From the NCBI GenBank assembly GCA_003250355.1, contig QKGS01000019.1, positions 1-37,031 of the forward strand: DNA of 37,031 bases, read 5' to 3'. Below the pieces are notes generated by a model. The model did no database searches. It had not been told where the DNA came from and saw nothing but the letters and a program-made list of their open reading frames with translations. This DNA comes from Bacteroidota bacterium (GTDB lineage Bacteria > Bacteroidota > Bacteroidia > Bacteroidales > SZUA-534). A program made the position numbers and the translations under genes. Shown here in pieces: positions 1-7,866 of the stretch. The first letter of the stretch is position 1; each line of letters begins with the position of its first letter.

Positions 1-102
1 AGTCAGGCCGCTAAATGTGCAATTGATATTTATAATAATAAAAGATTACATGTATCTTTGGGTTACAAAACTCCAAATATGGTATTTAAAAATGTAGCTT
101 AA
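1..102 (+). CDS. IS3-family transposase (OrfB), C-terminal fragment
   Basis: The frame is open from the window edge to a TAA at 100-102 and encodes 33 residues. They include YNNKRLHVSLGYKTPNMV, the typical C-terminal signature of IS3-family OrfB integrases (DDE/rve domain) just after the catalytic Glu. The rest of the gene lies outside the window, so I cannot tell whether the element is intact. This assignment rests on a short but characteristic motif. Confidence 0.8.
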   Translation, partial: SQAAKCAIDIYNNKRLHVSLGYKTPNMVFKNVA

Positions 103-141
103 TTTAATGTTTAACCTGTAGCCGTATTTTAGGACTAGACA
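1..141 (+). mobile_element. Right end of an IS3-family insertion sequence
   Basis: The transposase fragment is followed by about 40 nt containing CCGTATTTTAGGACTAGACA, ending near 141. This resembles the terminal inverted repeats of Bacteroidota IS3 elements, but the partner repeat is outside the window, so the boundary is approximate. Element identity is inferred from the transposase tail. Confidence 0.5.
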
Positions 142-206
142 TTTTTATATTTTTCGGCTTTAGTATTCTATTTTTGTTTTTTCCGGTATCCGGCATCATT
201 TCTCCA

Positions 207-1073
207 CTATGTTTTAAAACTATTCCTGTACTGCGAGGGCGTTCTGCTTGTAATTTTCTTAAACTGCTTATTAAAATGGCTAAGGTTATTGAATCCGCAA
301 TCGTAGGCTATATCGTTGATATTTATCTCCTTATCGAGCAATAGTCCACAAGCGTAGTCGACCTTTATTTTGTTCAAATAGTCAAATATAGTCATATCCA
401 TATGCTTTTTGAAAAAACGACAAAGCGAACCGGGTACAAGGTGAACCAACTCGGATATCGCTTCCAGATTAATCTCTTCGCGGTAATTACTCATTAGGTA
501 TTCGTGAATTTTAGTAATCCGCTCATTCGACGATTTGAACAGAGTTTTAATATACTTTCCGCTTGCCAAAAATACATTGGAGTTGCTTTCGCCTATATAG
601 TTCATTATTTTATAAAAATATACAAGGCGTTCAAAATTGCTCACATATGGCAGCTCCAGCATAAGGCGACTTACGTTGTTTAAAGTATCGCCGGTTATTC
701 GTATTCCGCGCTCCGACAACTCAATAGCCCGCTTTACATTTTTAAGTTCAGGAAGCCTTAATATTGATTCGGGCATTATATCTAACCCAAATTGCAAGTA
801 AACCGATTCAAACGAACGGCTGTTAAAACCTCCAAACTCGTTTTTATCGGCAACCCATACATGGGGCAATTTAGCACCAATAAAAATCAAATCGCCGGGC
901 GAAAACTCTTCAATTGAGTCACCAACAATACGCTTGCCGGTACCTTCGGTTACAAAAGTTAGTTCAAGTTTATAATGATAGTGCCATGTGCTTTTTTCAA
1001 TATTGTCTTGAAAAACACCTATATAGAACGACTCATTCTCTTTCAAATCAATTTTTTCGTACGATGCCGACAT
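207..1073 (-). CDS. AraC-family transcriptional regulator (cupin sensor)
   Basis: One-component regulator with an N-terminal cupin-like sensor domain and a C-terminal AraC/XylS DNA-binding domain of two helix-turn-helix motifs over roughly the last 100 residues. The second is recognisable from INDIAYDCGFNNLSHFNKQFKK. The frame extends to a TTG at 1097. I prefer the ATG at 1071-1073 because a TATTTTTG promoter-like element overlaps the TTG. That start gives 288 residues, normal for the family. The gene is divergent from the mtaC-mtaB genes across a gap of about 190 bp, so control of methanol methyltransferase expression is the simplest guess. The ligand is unknown, and regulation of a gene outside the window cannot be excluded. 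Confidence 0.85.
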   Translation of the reverse strand: MSASYEKIDLKENESFYIGVFQDNIEKSTWHYHYKLELTFVTEGTGKRIVGDSIEEFSPGDLIFIGAKLPHVWVADKNEFGGFNSRSFESVYLQFGLDIMPESILRLPELKNVKRAIELSERGIRITGDTLNNVSRLMLELPYVSNFERLVYFYKIMNYIGESNSNVFLASGKYIKTLFKSSNERITKIHEYLMSNYREEINLEAISELVHLVPGSLCRFFKKHMDMTIFDYLNKIKVDYACGLLLDKEININDIAYDCGFNNLSHFNKQFKKITSRTPSQYRNSFKT

Positions 1074-1094
1074 TTGAGTAGTGTTTAATTTTTG

Positions 1095-1102
1095 CAAAAA
1101 TA
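1095..1102 (-). promoter_or_regulatory. Possible -7 element of the AraC gene
   Basis: On the minus strand the bases read TATTTTTG, matching the Bacteroidota -7 consensus TAnnTTTG, about 22 nt before the ATG at 1073. I see no convincing -33 TTG at the right distance, so this is tentative. Confidence 0.3.
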
Positions 1103-1140
1103 TATATTTAATGTGAAAATAGCATTAGTATTGGTTAAAA

Positions 1141-1177
1141 TTGAGGCAAAGTTTATTTATGCTATATAATACATTTG
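1141..1177 (+). promoter_or_regulatory. Probable promoter of the mtaC-mtaB operon
   Basis: TACATTTG at 1170-1177 matches the Bacteroidota -7 consensus TAnnTTTG exactly. An upstream TTG at 1141-1143 could serve as the -33 element, although the 26 nt spacing is slightly long. This would leave a leader of about 80 nt before the ATG at 1266, with room for regulator binding between the divergent genes. Confidence 0.5.
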
Positions 1178-1265
1178 TAATGTAAACATTGGGTTTAATT
1201 AATTGTTAAAAAGTCACATACATTAATTATAACAAAAACTATCAACGTCAAAAAACAATAAAGTT

Positions 1266-1934
1266 ATGAGCGAGTCATTAAAAAAATTAAAAGAAGTAGT
1301 AGAGGCAGGAAAAGTAAATAAAGATGCAGCTTTCCCTCCTCAATTAAAAGGTCAGGAAGGTGCAAGCGAATGGGCAGCAAAGTGTTTGGAAGAAGGTATT
1401 AATCCACAATCTATTTTGTCTGATGCACTAATTCCGGCTATGGAAGTAGTAGGTAAAAACTTCTCTGAAAACAAAATCTTTGTTCCTCAAATGCTATTGT
1501 CGGCCAAAGCAATGGGAGCAGCTATGCATCACCTGAAGCCATTCTTTACATCGGGCGACATTAAAAGTAAAGGTACATTCATAATGGCAACAGTTAAAGG
1601 CGACCTTCACGATATAGGTAAAAACCTTGTTACTATGATGGTTGAGGGTTCGGGTTGGACAGTTATTGACCTTGGAGTTGATGTTCCGAGTGAGAAAATA
1701 CTTAAAACTCTCGATGAAAATCCGGGTGCAGTTATAGGCTTGTCGGCTCTGTTAACTACTACCATGACAAGTATGGGAGATACAGTTGGCGATATTCGCG
1801 AGGTTAATAAAGATGTACAAATTATTATTGGCGGCGCTCCTATAACTCAGGAATTTGCTGATAAAATTGGAGCAAACTATTATGCTAAAGGGCCGAATGA
1901 GGCTGTTGAGTACTTAAAAGATTTTGTGTCTTAA
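1266..1934 (+). CDS. mtaC: Methanol-type corrinoid protein MtaC-like
   Basis: Corrinoid (B12) protein that carries the methyl group taken from a methylated substrate on its cobalt. Residues 1-90 are the helical cap domain of methyltransferase corrinoid proteins. From about 100 on comes the Rossmann-like B12-binding domain with the DxHxxG motif (D113, H115, G118; H115 is the lower cobalt ligand), the GLSALLTTTM segment and the GGAP loop. At 222 residues it has the usual length for MtaC, MtbC or MttC proteins. On its own it could serve methanol, methylamine or methoxy-aromatic methyltransferases. The methanol assignment comes from the mtaB gene 106 bp downstream, in the mtaC-mtaB order seen in methanogens. 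The start ATG lacks a clear Shine-Dalgarno, as is common in Bacteroidota. Confidence 0.9.
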   Translation: MSESLKKLKEVVEAGKVNKDAAFPPQLKGQEGASEWAAKCLEEGINPQSILSDALIPAMEVVGKNFSENKIFVPQMLLSAKAMGAAMHHLKPFFTSGDIKSKGTFIMATVKGDLHDIGKNLVTMMVEGSGWTVIDLGVDVPSEKILKTLDENPGAVIGLSALLTTTMTSMGDTVGDIREVNKDVQIIIGGAPITQEFADKIGANYYAKGPNEAVEYLKDFVS

Positions 1935-1961
1935 TTAAAAATTAGGATAGTTTAATAATAC

Positions 1962-1995
1962 TTGCCTGCATTATTATATGGTGCAGAACAGGCGA
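1962..1995 (+). other. Hairpin between mtaC and mtaB
   Basis: TTGCCTG (1962-1968) can pair with CAGGCGA (1989-1995), and a competing inner pairing CTGCA/TGCAG is also possible. No T-run follows, so it is not an intrinsic terminator. It could be an mRNA processing or stability element that sets the ratio of the two proteins. Role inferred only. Confidence 0.35.
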
Positions 1996-2040
1996 CGTAC
2001 ATCTTATTTTAACGAAAGTTTAAATTAAAAAAAGGTAAAA

Positions 2041-3417
2041 ATGAAATACAAAAAATTAGTAATAGATAATCCGCAAGACCTGATGTTCGGAATAGCACCG
2101 AACCCGGTAAAAACCCGCAGAGGTCTTGAAATAGGTGGTGGACAGGTATATTCGGAATTGAATTTTACTCTGCCTACAATGAAGATTAATAATGACACTA
2201 TAAAAGAAGTACAGCGTCATTACAGAGAGATAGCCGAAGGGGCATTAGAGCGTGCGTTAGAGCTTAACTCAAAAGGGGTGGTTCTTGAATTTGAAACCCT
2301 TTTGGAAATGACTAAAACGCCATCAATTGGAGTAGACTTGGTGAAGATTATGAACGAAGTTTGCGAAAAATACTACGCAAACCATGGTTTAAAATCAGAA
2401 ATTCGTCTTACTCCAAACGATTTACGCGAATTTGAGCGTCCGGCACTTCAAAGAACATCAAGCTTGTTGGAGCCTATGTTCGAGTTATTCGAAAAAGGAG
2501 CTCAGGCAGGTGGCGATTTATTGTCGATAGAAAGTACAGGTGGTAAAGAGGTTTCGGACAATGCACTTATGATGTGCGATATAAAGGCTGTATTCTTTGC
2601 CCTTACTGTTTTAGGTGTTCGCGATATGCAATTTATTTGGAAGCGAATAGTAGAGGTAGCAGAGAAAAACGGAAAAATAGCCGGTGGCGATTCAGCTTGT
2701 GGTTTTGCTAATACTGCAATGGTATTGGCTGAGAAAAAGTTTATACCTAGGGTATTTGCATCAATAGTTAGAATTGTATCTGTGGTACGTTCAATTGTTG
2801 CACATGAACAAGGAGCTGTAGGCCCGGAAAAAGACTGTGGATACGAGGGGCCATTTATTAAAGCTATTACCGGGGTTCCTATTTCAATGGAAGGCAAAAC
2901 AGCAGCTTGTGCTCACTTAAGCCCTATTGGTAATATTGCCTTTGCTGTTACCGATTTATGGAGTAACGAGTCGGTTCAGAATATTAAACTTCTTGCAGGT
3001 ATGGCTCCAACTGTTTATATGGAGCAGCTTGAATACGATGTGCGTTTGGCAAATACAGCCCTTAGAGAGGGAACTGCAAGTGCTGCATTGTTACAGCGCT
3101 TAATGGTTCAGTCTGATATTTACACCGATCCTCAGGCTTTGGTACTGGCTCCTGAAAATGTTATTCGTATATCGAAACAGCTTATTAAAGGCGATTCGTA
3201 TGTGGCTAACGCTAAAAATGGTGCTTTAGAAGCTCTTAATATAATTGAAGAGGCTCTTGCCTCAGGGCAAATGAAGCTTTCCGATATGGAAACAGCATAC
3301 TTGCCTGTATTACGCGACGATATTGAAAGTATTCCTGACAATGAAAGTGCATTTGTTGAAATGATGATGCCGATGCTTGATCAAAGCTCATTCCTTGCTA
3401 AAGAATACGGACTATAA
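2041..3417 (+). CDS. mtaB: Methanol:corrinoid methyltransferase MtaB
   Basis: Zinc enzyme that cleaves the C-O bond of methanol and methylates the cobalt(I) corrinoid of MtaC. The 458 residues span the whole MtaB family and closely resemble methanogen MtaB as I remember it: EIGGGQVYSELNF near the start, LLSIESTGGKEV, GGDSACGFANTAM, KDCGYEGPFIKAITGVPIS and CAHLSPIGN. The three zinc ligands known from Methanosarcina MtaB (Glu164, Cys220, Cys269) fall here at Glu164, Cys220 and Cys266. It is co-directional with mtaC, with an AAAGG-like ribosome-binding site before the ATG, and is followed by a terminator hairpin. No MtaA-type second methyltransferase is nearby. The protein family is specific to methanol, so the substrate call is firm; the downstream methyl acceptor is unknown. 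Confidence 0.93.
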   Translation: MKYKKLVIDNPQDLMFGIAPNPVKTRRGLEIGGGQVYSELNFTLPTMKINNDTIKEVQRHYREIAEGALERALELNSKGVVLEFETLLEMTKTPSIGVDLVKIMNEVCEKYYANHGLKSEIRLTPNDLREFERPALQRTSSLLEPMFELFEKGAQAGGDLLSIESTGGKEVSDNALMMCDIKAVFFALTVLGVRDMQFIWKRIVEVAEKNGKIAGGDSACGFANTAMVLAEKKFIPRVFASIVRIVSVVRSIVAHEQGAVGPEKDCGYEGPFIKAITGVPISMEGKTAACAHLSPIGNIAFAVTDLWSNESVQNIKLLAGMAPTVYMEQLEYDVRLANTALREGTASAALLQRLMVQSDIYTDPQALVLAPENVIRISKQLIKGDSYVANAKNGALEALNIIEEALASGQMKLSDMETAYLPVLRDDIESIPDNESAFVEMMMPMLDQSSFLAKEYGL

Positions 3418-3440
3418 AATACTGTGATTAAAATATCTCT

Positions 3441-3488
3441 GTGACTGTCTGTTTAATTGTTCTTTCAGACAGCACAGGGTATTTTTTT
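3441..3488 (+). terminator. Rho-independent terminator after mtaB
   Basis: CTGTCTG (3445-3451) pairs perfectly with CAGACAG (3466-3472), extended by GTG/CAC around one bulged A. A run of seven T residues (3482-3488) follows within a few bases. It would end the mtaC-mtaB transcript and separate it from the CobW-family gene. Confidence 0.65.
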
Positions 3489-3829
3489 AGGTTCATAGAT
3501 TATAAGATGTAAGGTGTAAGTTTTCTGAAACAGCATTAAACCCGAACTATCAATGTTGTTAATTTAAGGGGTTAGTAACTCACCCTCCTTGCCTTCCTCA
3601 AGGGAGGACTGTTTCAATTCAGCTTTAGTGCTATATTGGAGTAGTATTTCATTGATGAGATTATAGTGGTTCAATCCTTATTAATGCTTTACATTAGAAA
3701 TGTGTTGATTAATAACTGATTAATGTGGTTCTTGAAAACTTAATGCATAAGCGGGTTAAACAACAACCCTAAAAAACAACTTATAACCTGCAACCTGCAA
3801 CTTATAACCCATAACCCGTAACCTGCAAC
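3489..3829. other. Non-coding gap with word-like repeats
   Basis: I see no gene here. The stretch holds a CCTCC/GGGAGG-armed inverted repeat near 3583-3606. Just before the next start codon there is a run of imperfect tandem words of the type ATAACCTGCAAC (about 3780-3829). Similar low-complexity words occur in other gaps of this window. Confidence 0.5.
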
Positions 3830-4738
3830 ATGAAACATATTAACGTAAATATTATTTCAGGCTTTCTGGGTTCAGGTAAAACTACCGTTATTTCAAACCT
3901 TTTGAAAAGCAAACCTGGAAATGAGCGGTGGGCTGTTATTATCAATGAGTTTGGTAAAGTAGCTATTGATTTTCTTGTGTTAAAAGATAAAGTTAACTCA
4001 AGCGATGAAATATTTGAAGTTGCCGGTGGTTGTATTTGTTGCTCATCGAGAGATATGTTCAGCGAAAACCTTGAACAGATAATAGAATTGCAAAAGCCCG
4101 ATCGCATTATTATTGAGCCAACAGGTTTAGGTGGGTTGCAATCGGTAAAGGATATTGTATCAGCATACCATTTGCTGGTTTTAAAACCGGTTATTTGTTT
4201 GGTCGATATTAATGCGGTAAATAACCCTCGCTTGGTAATGAACCCAATATTTCGTTCTCAAATTCACGATTCCGATATTGTGCTAATCAGTAAAATCGAC
4301 CTCGACCAATCAGGATTGTTGACCACCGGAGTTTTAGATTGGTTAAATAAAGAATTTCCTCCTAAGATATTTTATGGCACTATTTCAAACGGTGAGCTTG
4401 CGTTAGGTATGCTCAATTGTGATTCCGAACAACAGCAATCAACACTCAATAAACCAAAGGTTGTAGGTATGTTTGCCGAAAAAGCAACATTTACACAAAT
4501 AGACAAAATATACCCTTCCAACTATTTGTTCAATTTAGAAGTCTTAAAAGAAAAACTGGAAAGCATACCATACTTGTACAGAGCAAAAGGTATAATTAAT
4601 ACTACCGTAGGTAAGTTAAGCTTCAATTATGTGTCGGGAATATTTAATACCAACAATACTATTGTTGATGATGAAAATATAATAGTAGCATTTTTTACAC
4701 AAACTCCCCCCGAAAATATATTAGAAGGGTTAGTGTAA
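3830..4738 (+). CDS. CobW-family (G3E) GTPase, putative metal chaperone
   Basis: P-loop GTPase of the CobW/HypB/UreG class. Walker A is GFLGSGKTT at residues 11-19. The family's CxCC metal-binding motif is GGCICC with C68, C70 and C71. The Walker B region is DRIIIEPTGLG near 91-101, followed by a SKID guanine-specificity motif. The 302 residues include a short C-terminal domain, as usual for the subgroup. Members deliver Zn, Co or other metals to client enzymes. Next to a zinc methyltransferase and a cobalt corrinoid protein, zinc loading of MtaB or cobalt handling is a reasonable inference, but a terminator and about 410 bp separate it from mtaB, so it may have its own promoter. Confidence 0.85.
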   Translation: MKHINVNIISGFLGSGKTTVISNLLKSKPGNERWAVIINEFGKVAIDFLVLKDKVNSSDEIFEVAGGCICCSSRDMFSENLEQIIELQKPDRIIIEPTGLGGLQSVKDIVSAYHLLVLKPVICLVDINAVNNPRLVMNPIFRSQIHDSDIVLISKIDLDQSGLLTTGVLDWLNKEFPPKIFYGTISNGELALGMLNCDSEQQQSTLNKPKVVGMFAEKATFTQIDKIYPSNYLFNLEVLKEKLESIPYLYRAKGIINTTVGKLSFNYVSGIFNTNNTIVDDENIIVAFFTQTPPENILEGLV

Positions 4739-4794
4739 GTATAATGGCTTATTGTATAAGTATTGATGTGTGTATTTATGTAAATTGCTGTTTT

Positions 4795-7725
4795 TTAATA
4801 CCCAAACACATCGGTGAGTGTTAATTCTTTAAACTCACCTATTGATTTAAGCACTTCCATATCTAACATATCGCGCTTGCCAATAACAAGAAATGCATAA
4901 GGTTTGTCTTTAATATTGCTGTTAAAGAACGATTTAAAGTCGCCTATGGTTGCAGAGCTTACATAGTCATATACATTTTTACGTATATCGTAATCGATGT
5001 TTACTTTTTTAGCGTTTAGCCAAGTCCAGAATATATCGTCTTTGATGATACGTCCGGTTTCAATTTTTTTCATAATAGCATCTTTCGATACGGCAAATTG
5101 TTTATCGGCTTGAGGAACCTCTGACAATAGTGCTTTCATTGCCTGCGATGCCACTTGTAATTTGTCGGCTTGAGTTGCTACAAATGAGTAGTTGTAATGC
5201 GATTCGTTGAGGTTGGCCGGAGTAGAGTAAACCGAATAAGCAGAATAAGCCAAGGCACGCGATTCTCTTATTTCCTGAAATACTATCGACGATAATCCGC
5301 CACCGTAAAATTCATTAAACAGTTGTATTGCAGGGAGTAACTCATTATTGCGTTTTTCGCCTTTTGAAAGGAAAATGAACTGCGTTTGAACCATGTCGTA
5401 ATTAACAAAATATACTTTTGGGGTATTTATTTCCAGTTCATTGTATACTAAAGGTTCAGGTATGCTTTTTAATTGGTTTGCCAATAAATGTTTTTCTTTG
5501 AGTTTTAACAAAATATCGGTACTCTCCATTTGGCCGTAATAAAAAATTCGGTGCTCATAAGCTGTAATTTGCTTCACTTTTTCAGTAAGCTCGGCAGGGT
5601 TAATGTTTTCCAGCTCTGTTTGAGAAATAATATTTGTAAAAGGCGATTTGCTGCCGTATTTGCCATAATTCATCAGGCCTTGAATAATATTACCCTTATC
5701 GAGTTTGCTGTCGGCGCGCTCTTTGGCAATTCCTTCAATGTATTTAGTATACGATTCGCTATCGGGCTGAACATTGGCAATAATATGTTCAAGTAGTTCA
5801 ATGCCCTTGTCAATGTTTGCTTCAAGCCCCGATACCGATACATATGAACGTTCTGCACCGGTTGATACCCCGAAGCTTAAACCATATTTGAACAGTTCCT
5901 GATTAAGCTCGGCGGCTGTGTATTTGTCGGTTCCAAGGTAGGGGAGGTAGTTAACGGCCAAAGCAAGCTTTTGGTCGTGTCTGCTTCCCATATCTATTAT
6001 GTATACCAGGTTGAATAACTCGTTGGTTTCATTCTTTATGTAGTTGAATGGAACTCCGGGTGCAATTTCATTGTGCTGTATTACACTAAAATCGGCAAAT
6101 ACCGGTTGTATTCTTTCTGTTTCCTTTTGTTCTATTGCTTTTGCAAATTCCGATTTGTTGTCGCGGTTCAGATTTACCGGAGTTATCTGTGGCTTTTCTA
6201 TTTTAACAACAGTGGTGTCAATGCCTGTTTTTTTATATACAGCCACATAATTATTGGAATACATTTTATTAGCAAACTCAATAATTTCATCTTTGGTAAT
6301 TGAAGAGAGTTCGTCGTTGAATTTCAGATAGTCTTCCCACTCAATTTTATTGGTAAATGCTTCTGCAAATAAGTGAGCACGTTCGTTGCTCTCTATTCCT
6401 TTTAAGCGGTCAAGTTTCATATTATTGATACATGCTTCCATTAACCAATCGTCAAAATCGCCTTTTTTAATTTTATCAATCTCGCCGAGCAGCAATTCAC
6501 GAACTTCATCTAACGACTGGCCTTGGCGCGGCATACCGAAGAAATAGTGCATACCGTAATCTTTCATAAATAAGGGGCCGCAACCTGCTCTAAGTACTTT
6601 TTGTTGCTGGTTCAAATTAAGGTCTATTAATCCGGCTTTGCTGTTGGTAAGCATATAATCAATTAGTGTTACCATTTTTTCGTGGTGTGTATTTACGCCA
6701 TTGAATCGGAAAGCCATATATAATAATTCGGCCTGCGGGCCGTATACTTCGTATATGGCCGAATCGGTAATTGGCGATTCTTTTGGGAGTTCTTTGTGTG
6801 GAACATCTTTTGAGGGTTGTGAACCAAAATACTTATTAATGAGCTTAATGGTATTGGCAGGGTCTAAATCGCCCGACATACAAATGGCAATATTGTTAGG
6901 AACATAATATGTATGCTGATAATTGAGTATTTTTTCCATTGAGGGGTTTTTCAAATGTTCAGCTTTGCCTATGGTTGTTTGTGTGCCGTAAGGGTGATTT
7001 GGGAACATATTTTCGAGCAAAGTGTAATATGTTTTTCGATAATCGTTATCCTGCCCCATATTAAACTCTTCATATACTGTTTCCAGTTCAGTATGAAAAA
7101 CCCGGAGTACCGGGTTAAAAAATCTTTCGCCTTCTATTTCGAGCCATTTTTCCAATTCATTCGAGGGTATGTTATTAATATATACAGTGCGCTCGTTACT
7201 TGTGTATGCATTGGTTCCGGTAGCACCTATCGATTTTACCAATTCGGGATATTCACTTGGTGCTACGTATTGGGCTGCCAACTGAGAGATGCTATCTATT
7301 TTTGAATATATTTCTTTTTTCTTTTCAGTGTCTTGTTCTGCTTTGTGTTCTTCATATAAGTCCGATATTTGTTGGATAAGAACTTTCTCTTCGTCCCAAT
7401 TTACTGTTCCTATTTTTGGTGTTCCTTTGAACATCATGTGCTCTAAATAATGAGCCAAACCGGTATTGTCGGCAGGGTCGTATGTTGAGCCGGCTTTAAC
7501 AGCAATGTATGTTTGTATTCTTGGGGCATCTTTATTTACACTCAAATATACTTTTAGCCCATTTTTAAGTGTGTAAATACGTAATCCGTACGGGTCGTTT
7601 GTTACAGTTTCGTAATTGTATCCGTTTTTATCGGTATGTTTTTTGGTTTTAAAACCACCGGGCTCTGTACAATAGGTCATTAACAGAGCCGATATAGCGA
7701 TTAGTAAAATATAATATCTCTTCAT
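4795..7725 (-). CDS. M16-family zinc metallopeptidase lipoprotein
   Basis: Large insulinase/pitrilysin-like peptidase of 976 residues, with two tandem M16 halves. The N-terminus is a hydrophobic segment ending at Cys19, compatible with lipidation, so it should sit in the periplasm or outer membrane. The inverted zinc motif HxxEH is at H92-H96 (HYLEH) with E95 as catalytic base; the third ligand is probably E219 or E220 in ETVYEEF. A charged insertion of about 40 residues (roughly 113-150) separates the motif from that glutamate. The second half is the inactive, lid-forming partner typical of fused M16 enzymes. It lies 141 bp downstream of the transglutaminase-like gene and may belong to the peptide cluster as a processing protease, or may be an independent housekeeping gene. 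Confidence 0.9.
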   Translation of the reverse strand: MKRYYILLIAISALLMTYCTEPGGFKTKKHTDKNGYNYETVTNDPYGLRIYTLKNGLKVYLSVNKDAPRIQTYIAVKAGSTYDPADNTGLAHYLEHMMFKGTPKIGTVNWDEEKVLIQQISDLYEEHKAEQDTEKKKEIYSKIDSISQLAAQYVAPSEYPELVKSIGATGTNAYTSNERTVYINNIPSNELEKWLEIEGERFFNPVLRVFHTELETVYEEFNMGQDNDYRKTYYTLLENMFPNHPYGTQTTIGKAEHLKNPSMEKILNYQHTYYVPNNIAICMSGDLDPANTIKLINKYFGSQPSKDVPHKELPKESPITDSAIYEVYGPQAELLYMAFRFNGVNTHHEKMVTLIDYMLTNSKAGLIDLNLNQQQKVLRAGCGPLFMKDYGMHYFFGMPRQGQSLDEVRELLLGEIDKIKKGDFDDWLMEACINNMKLDRLKGIESNERAHLFAEAFTNKIEWEDYLKFNDELSSITKDEIIEFANKMYSNNYVAVYKKTGIDTTVVKIEKPQITPVNLNRDNKSEFAKAIEQKETERIQPVFADFSVIQHNEIAPGVPFNYIKNETNELFNLVYIIDMGSRHDQKLALAVNYLPYLGTDKYTAAELNQELFKYGLSFGVSTGAERSYVSVSGLEANIDKGIELLEHIIANVQPDSESYTKYIEGIAKERADSKLDKGNIIQGLMNYGKYGSKSPFTNIISQTELENINPAELTEKVKQITAYEHRIFYYGQMESTDILLKLKEKHLLANQLKSIPEPLVYNELEINTPKVYFVNYDMVQTQFIFLSKGEKRNNELLPAIQLFNEFYGGGLSSIVFQEIRESRALAYSAYSVYSTPANLNESHYNYSFVATQADKLQVASQAMKALLSEVPQADKQFAVSKDAIMKKIETGRIIKDDIFWTWLNAKKVNIDYDIRKNVYDYVSSATIGDFKSFFNSNIKDKPYAFLVIGKRDMLDMEVLKSIGEFKELTLTDVFGY

Positions 7726-7866
7726 CAGTAGTATTTTAGAAAGCCTGACGCTTTGTTTATTATTTTGTTTTATCGAAGAGCGATATTAGCAATTATTACA
7801 TTCTCAAACAAATAATATACAGTAATGTGAATATTTTATGTGCAAATGTGGTGCTTTATTATTTTA

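Noticed and set aside
1098-1265. Cobalamin riboswitch upstream of mtaC
   Set aside because: The leader is too short and AT-rich, and no B12-box-like conserved core was seen.
2502-2897. Open frame on the minus strand inside mtaB (131 codons)
   Set aside because: It lies wholly within the strongly supported mtaB gene and shows no recognisable protein pattern; it is a shadow of mtaB codons.
3583-3606. Inverted repeat CCTCC/GGGAGG as a terminator
   Set aside because: No clean T-run follows and it stands alone between genes; more likely part of a dispersed repeat.
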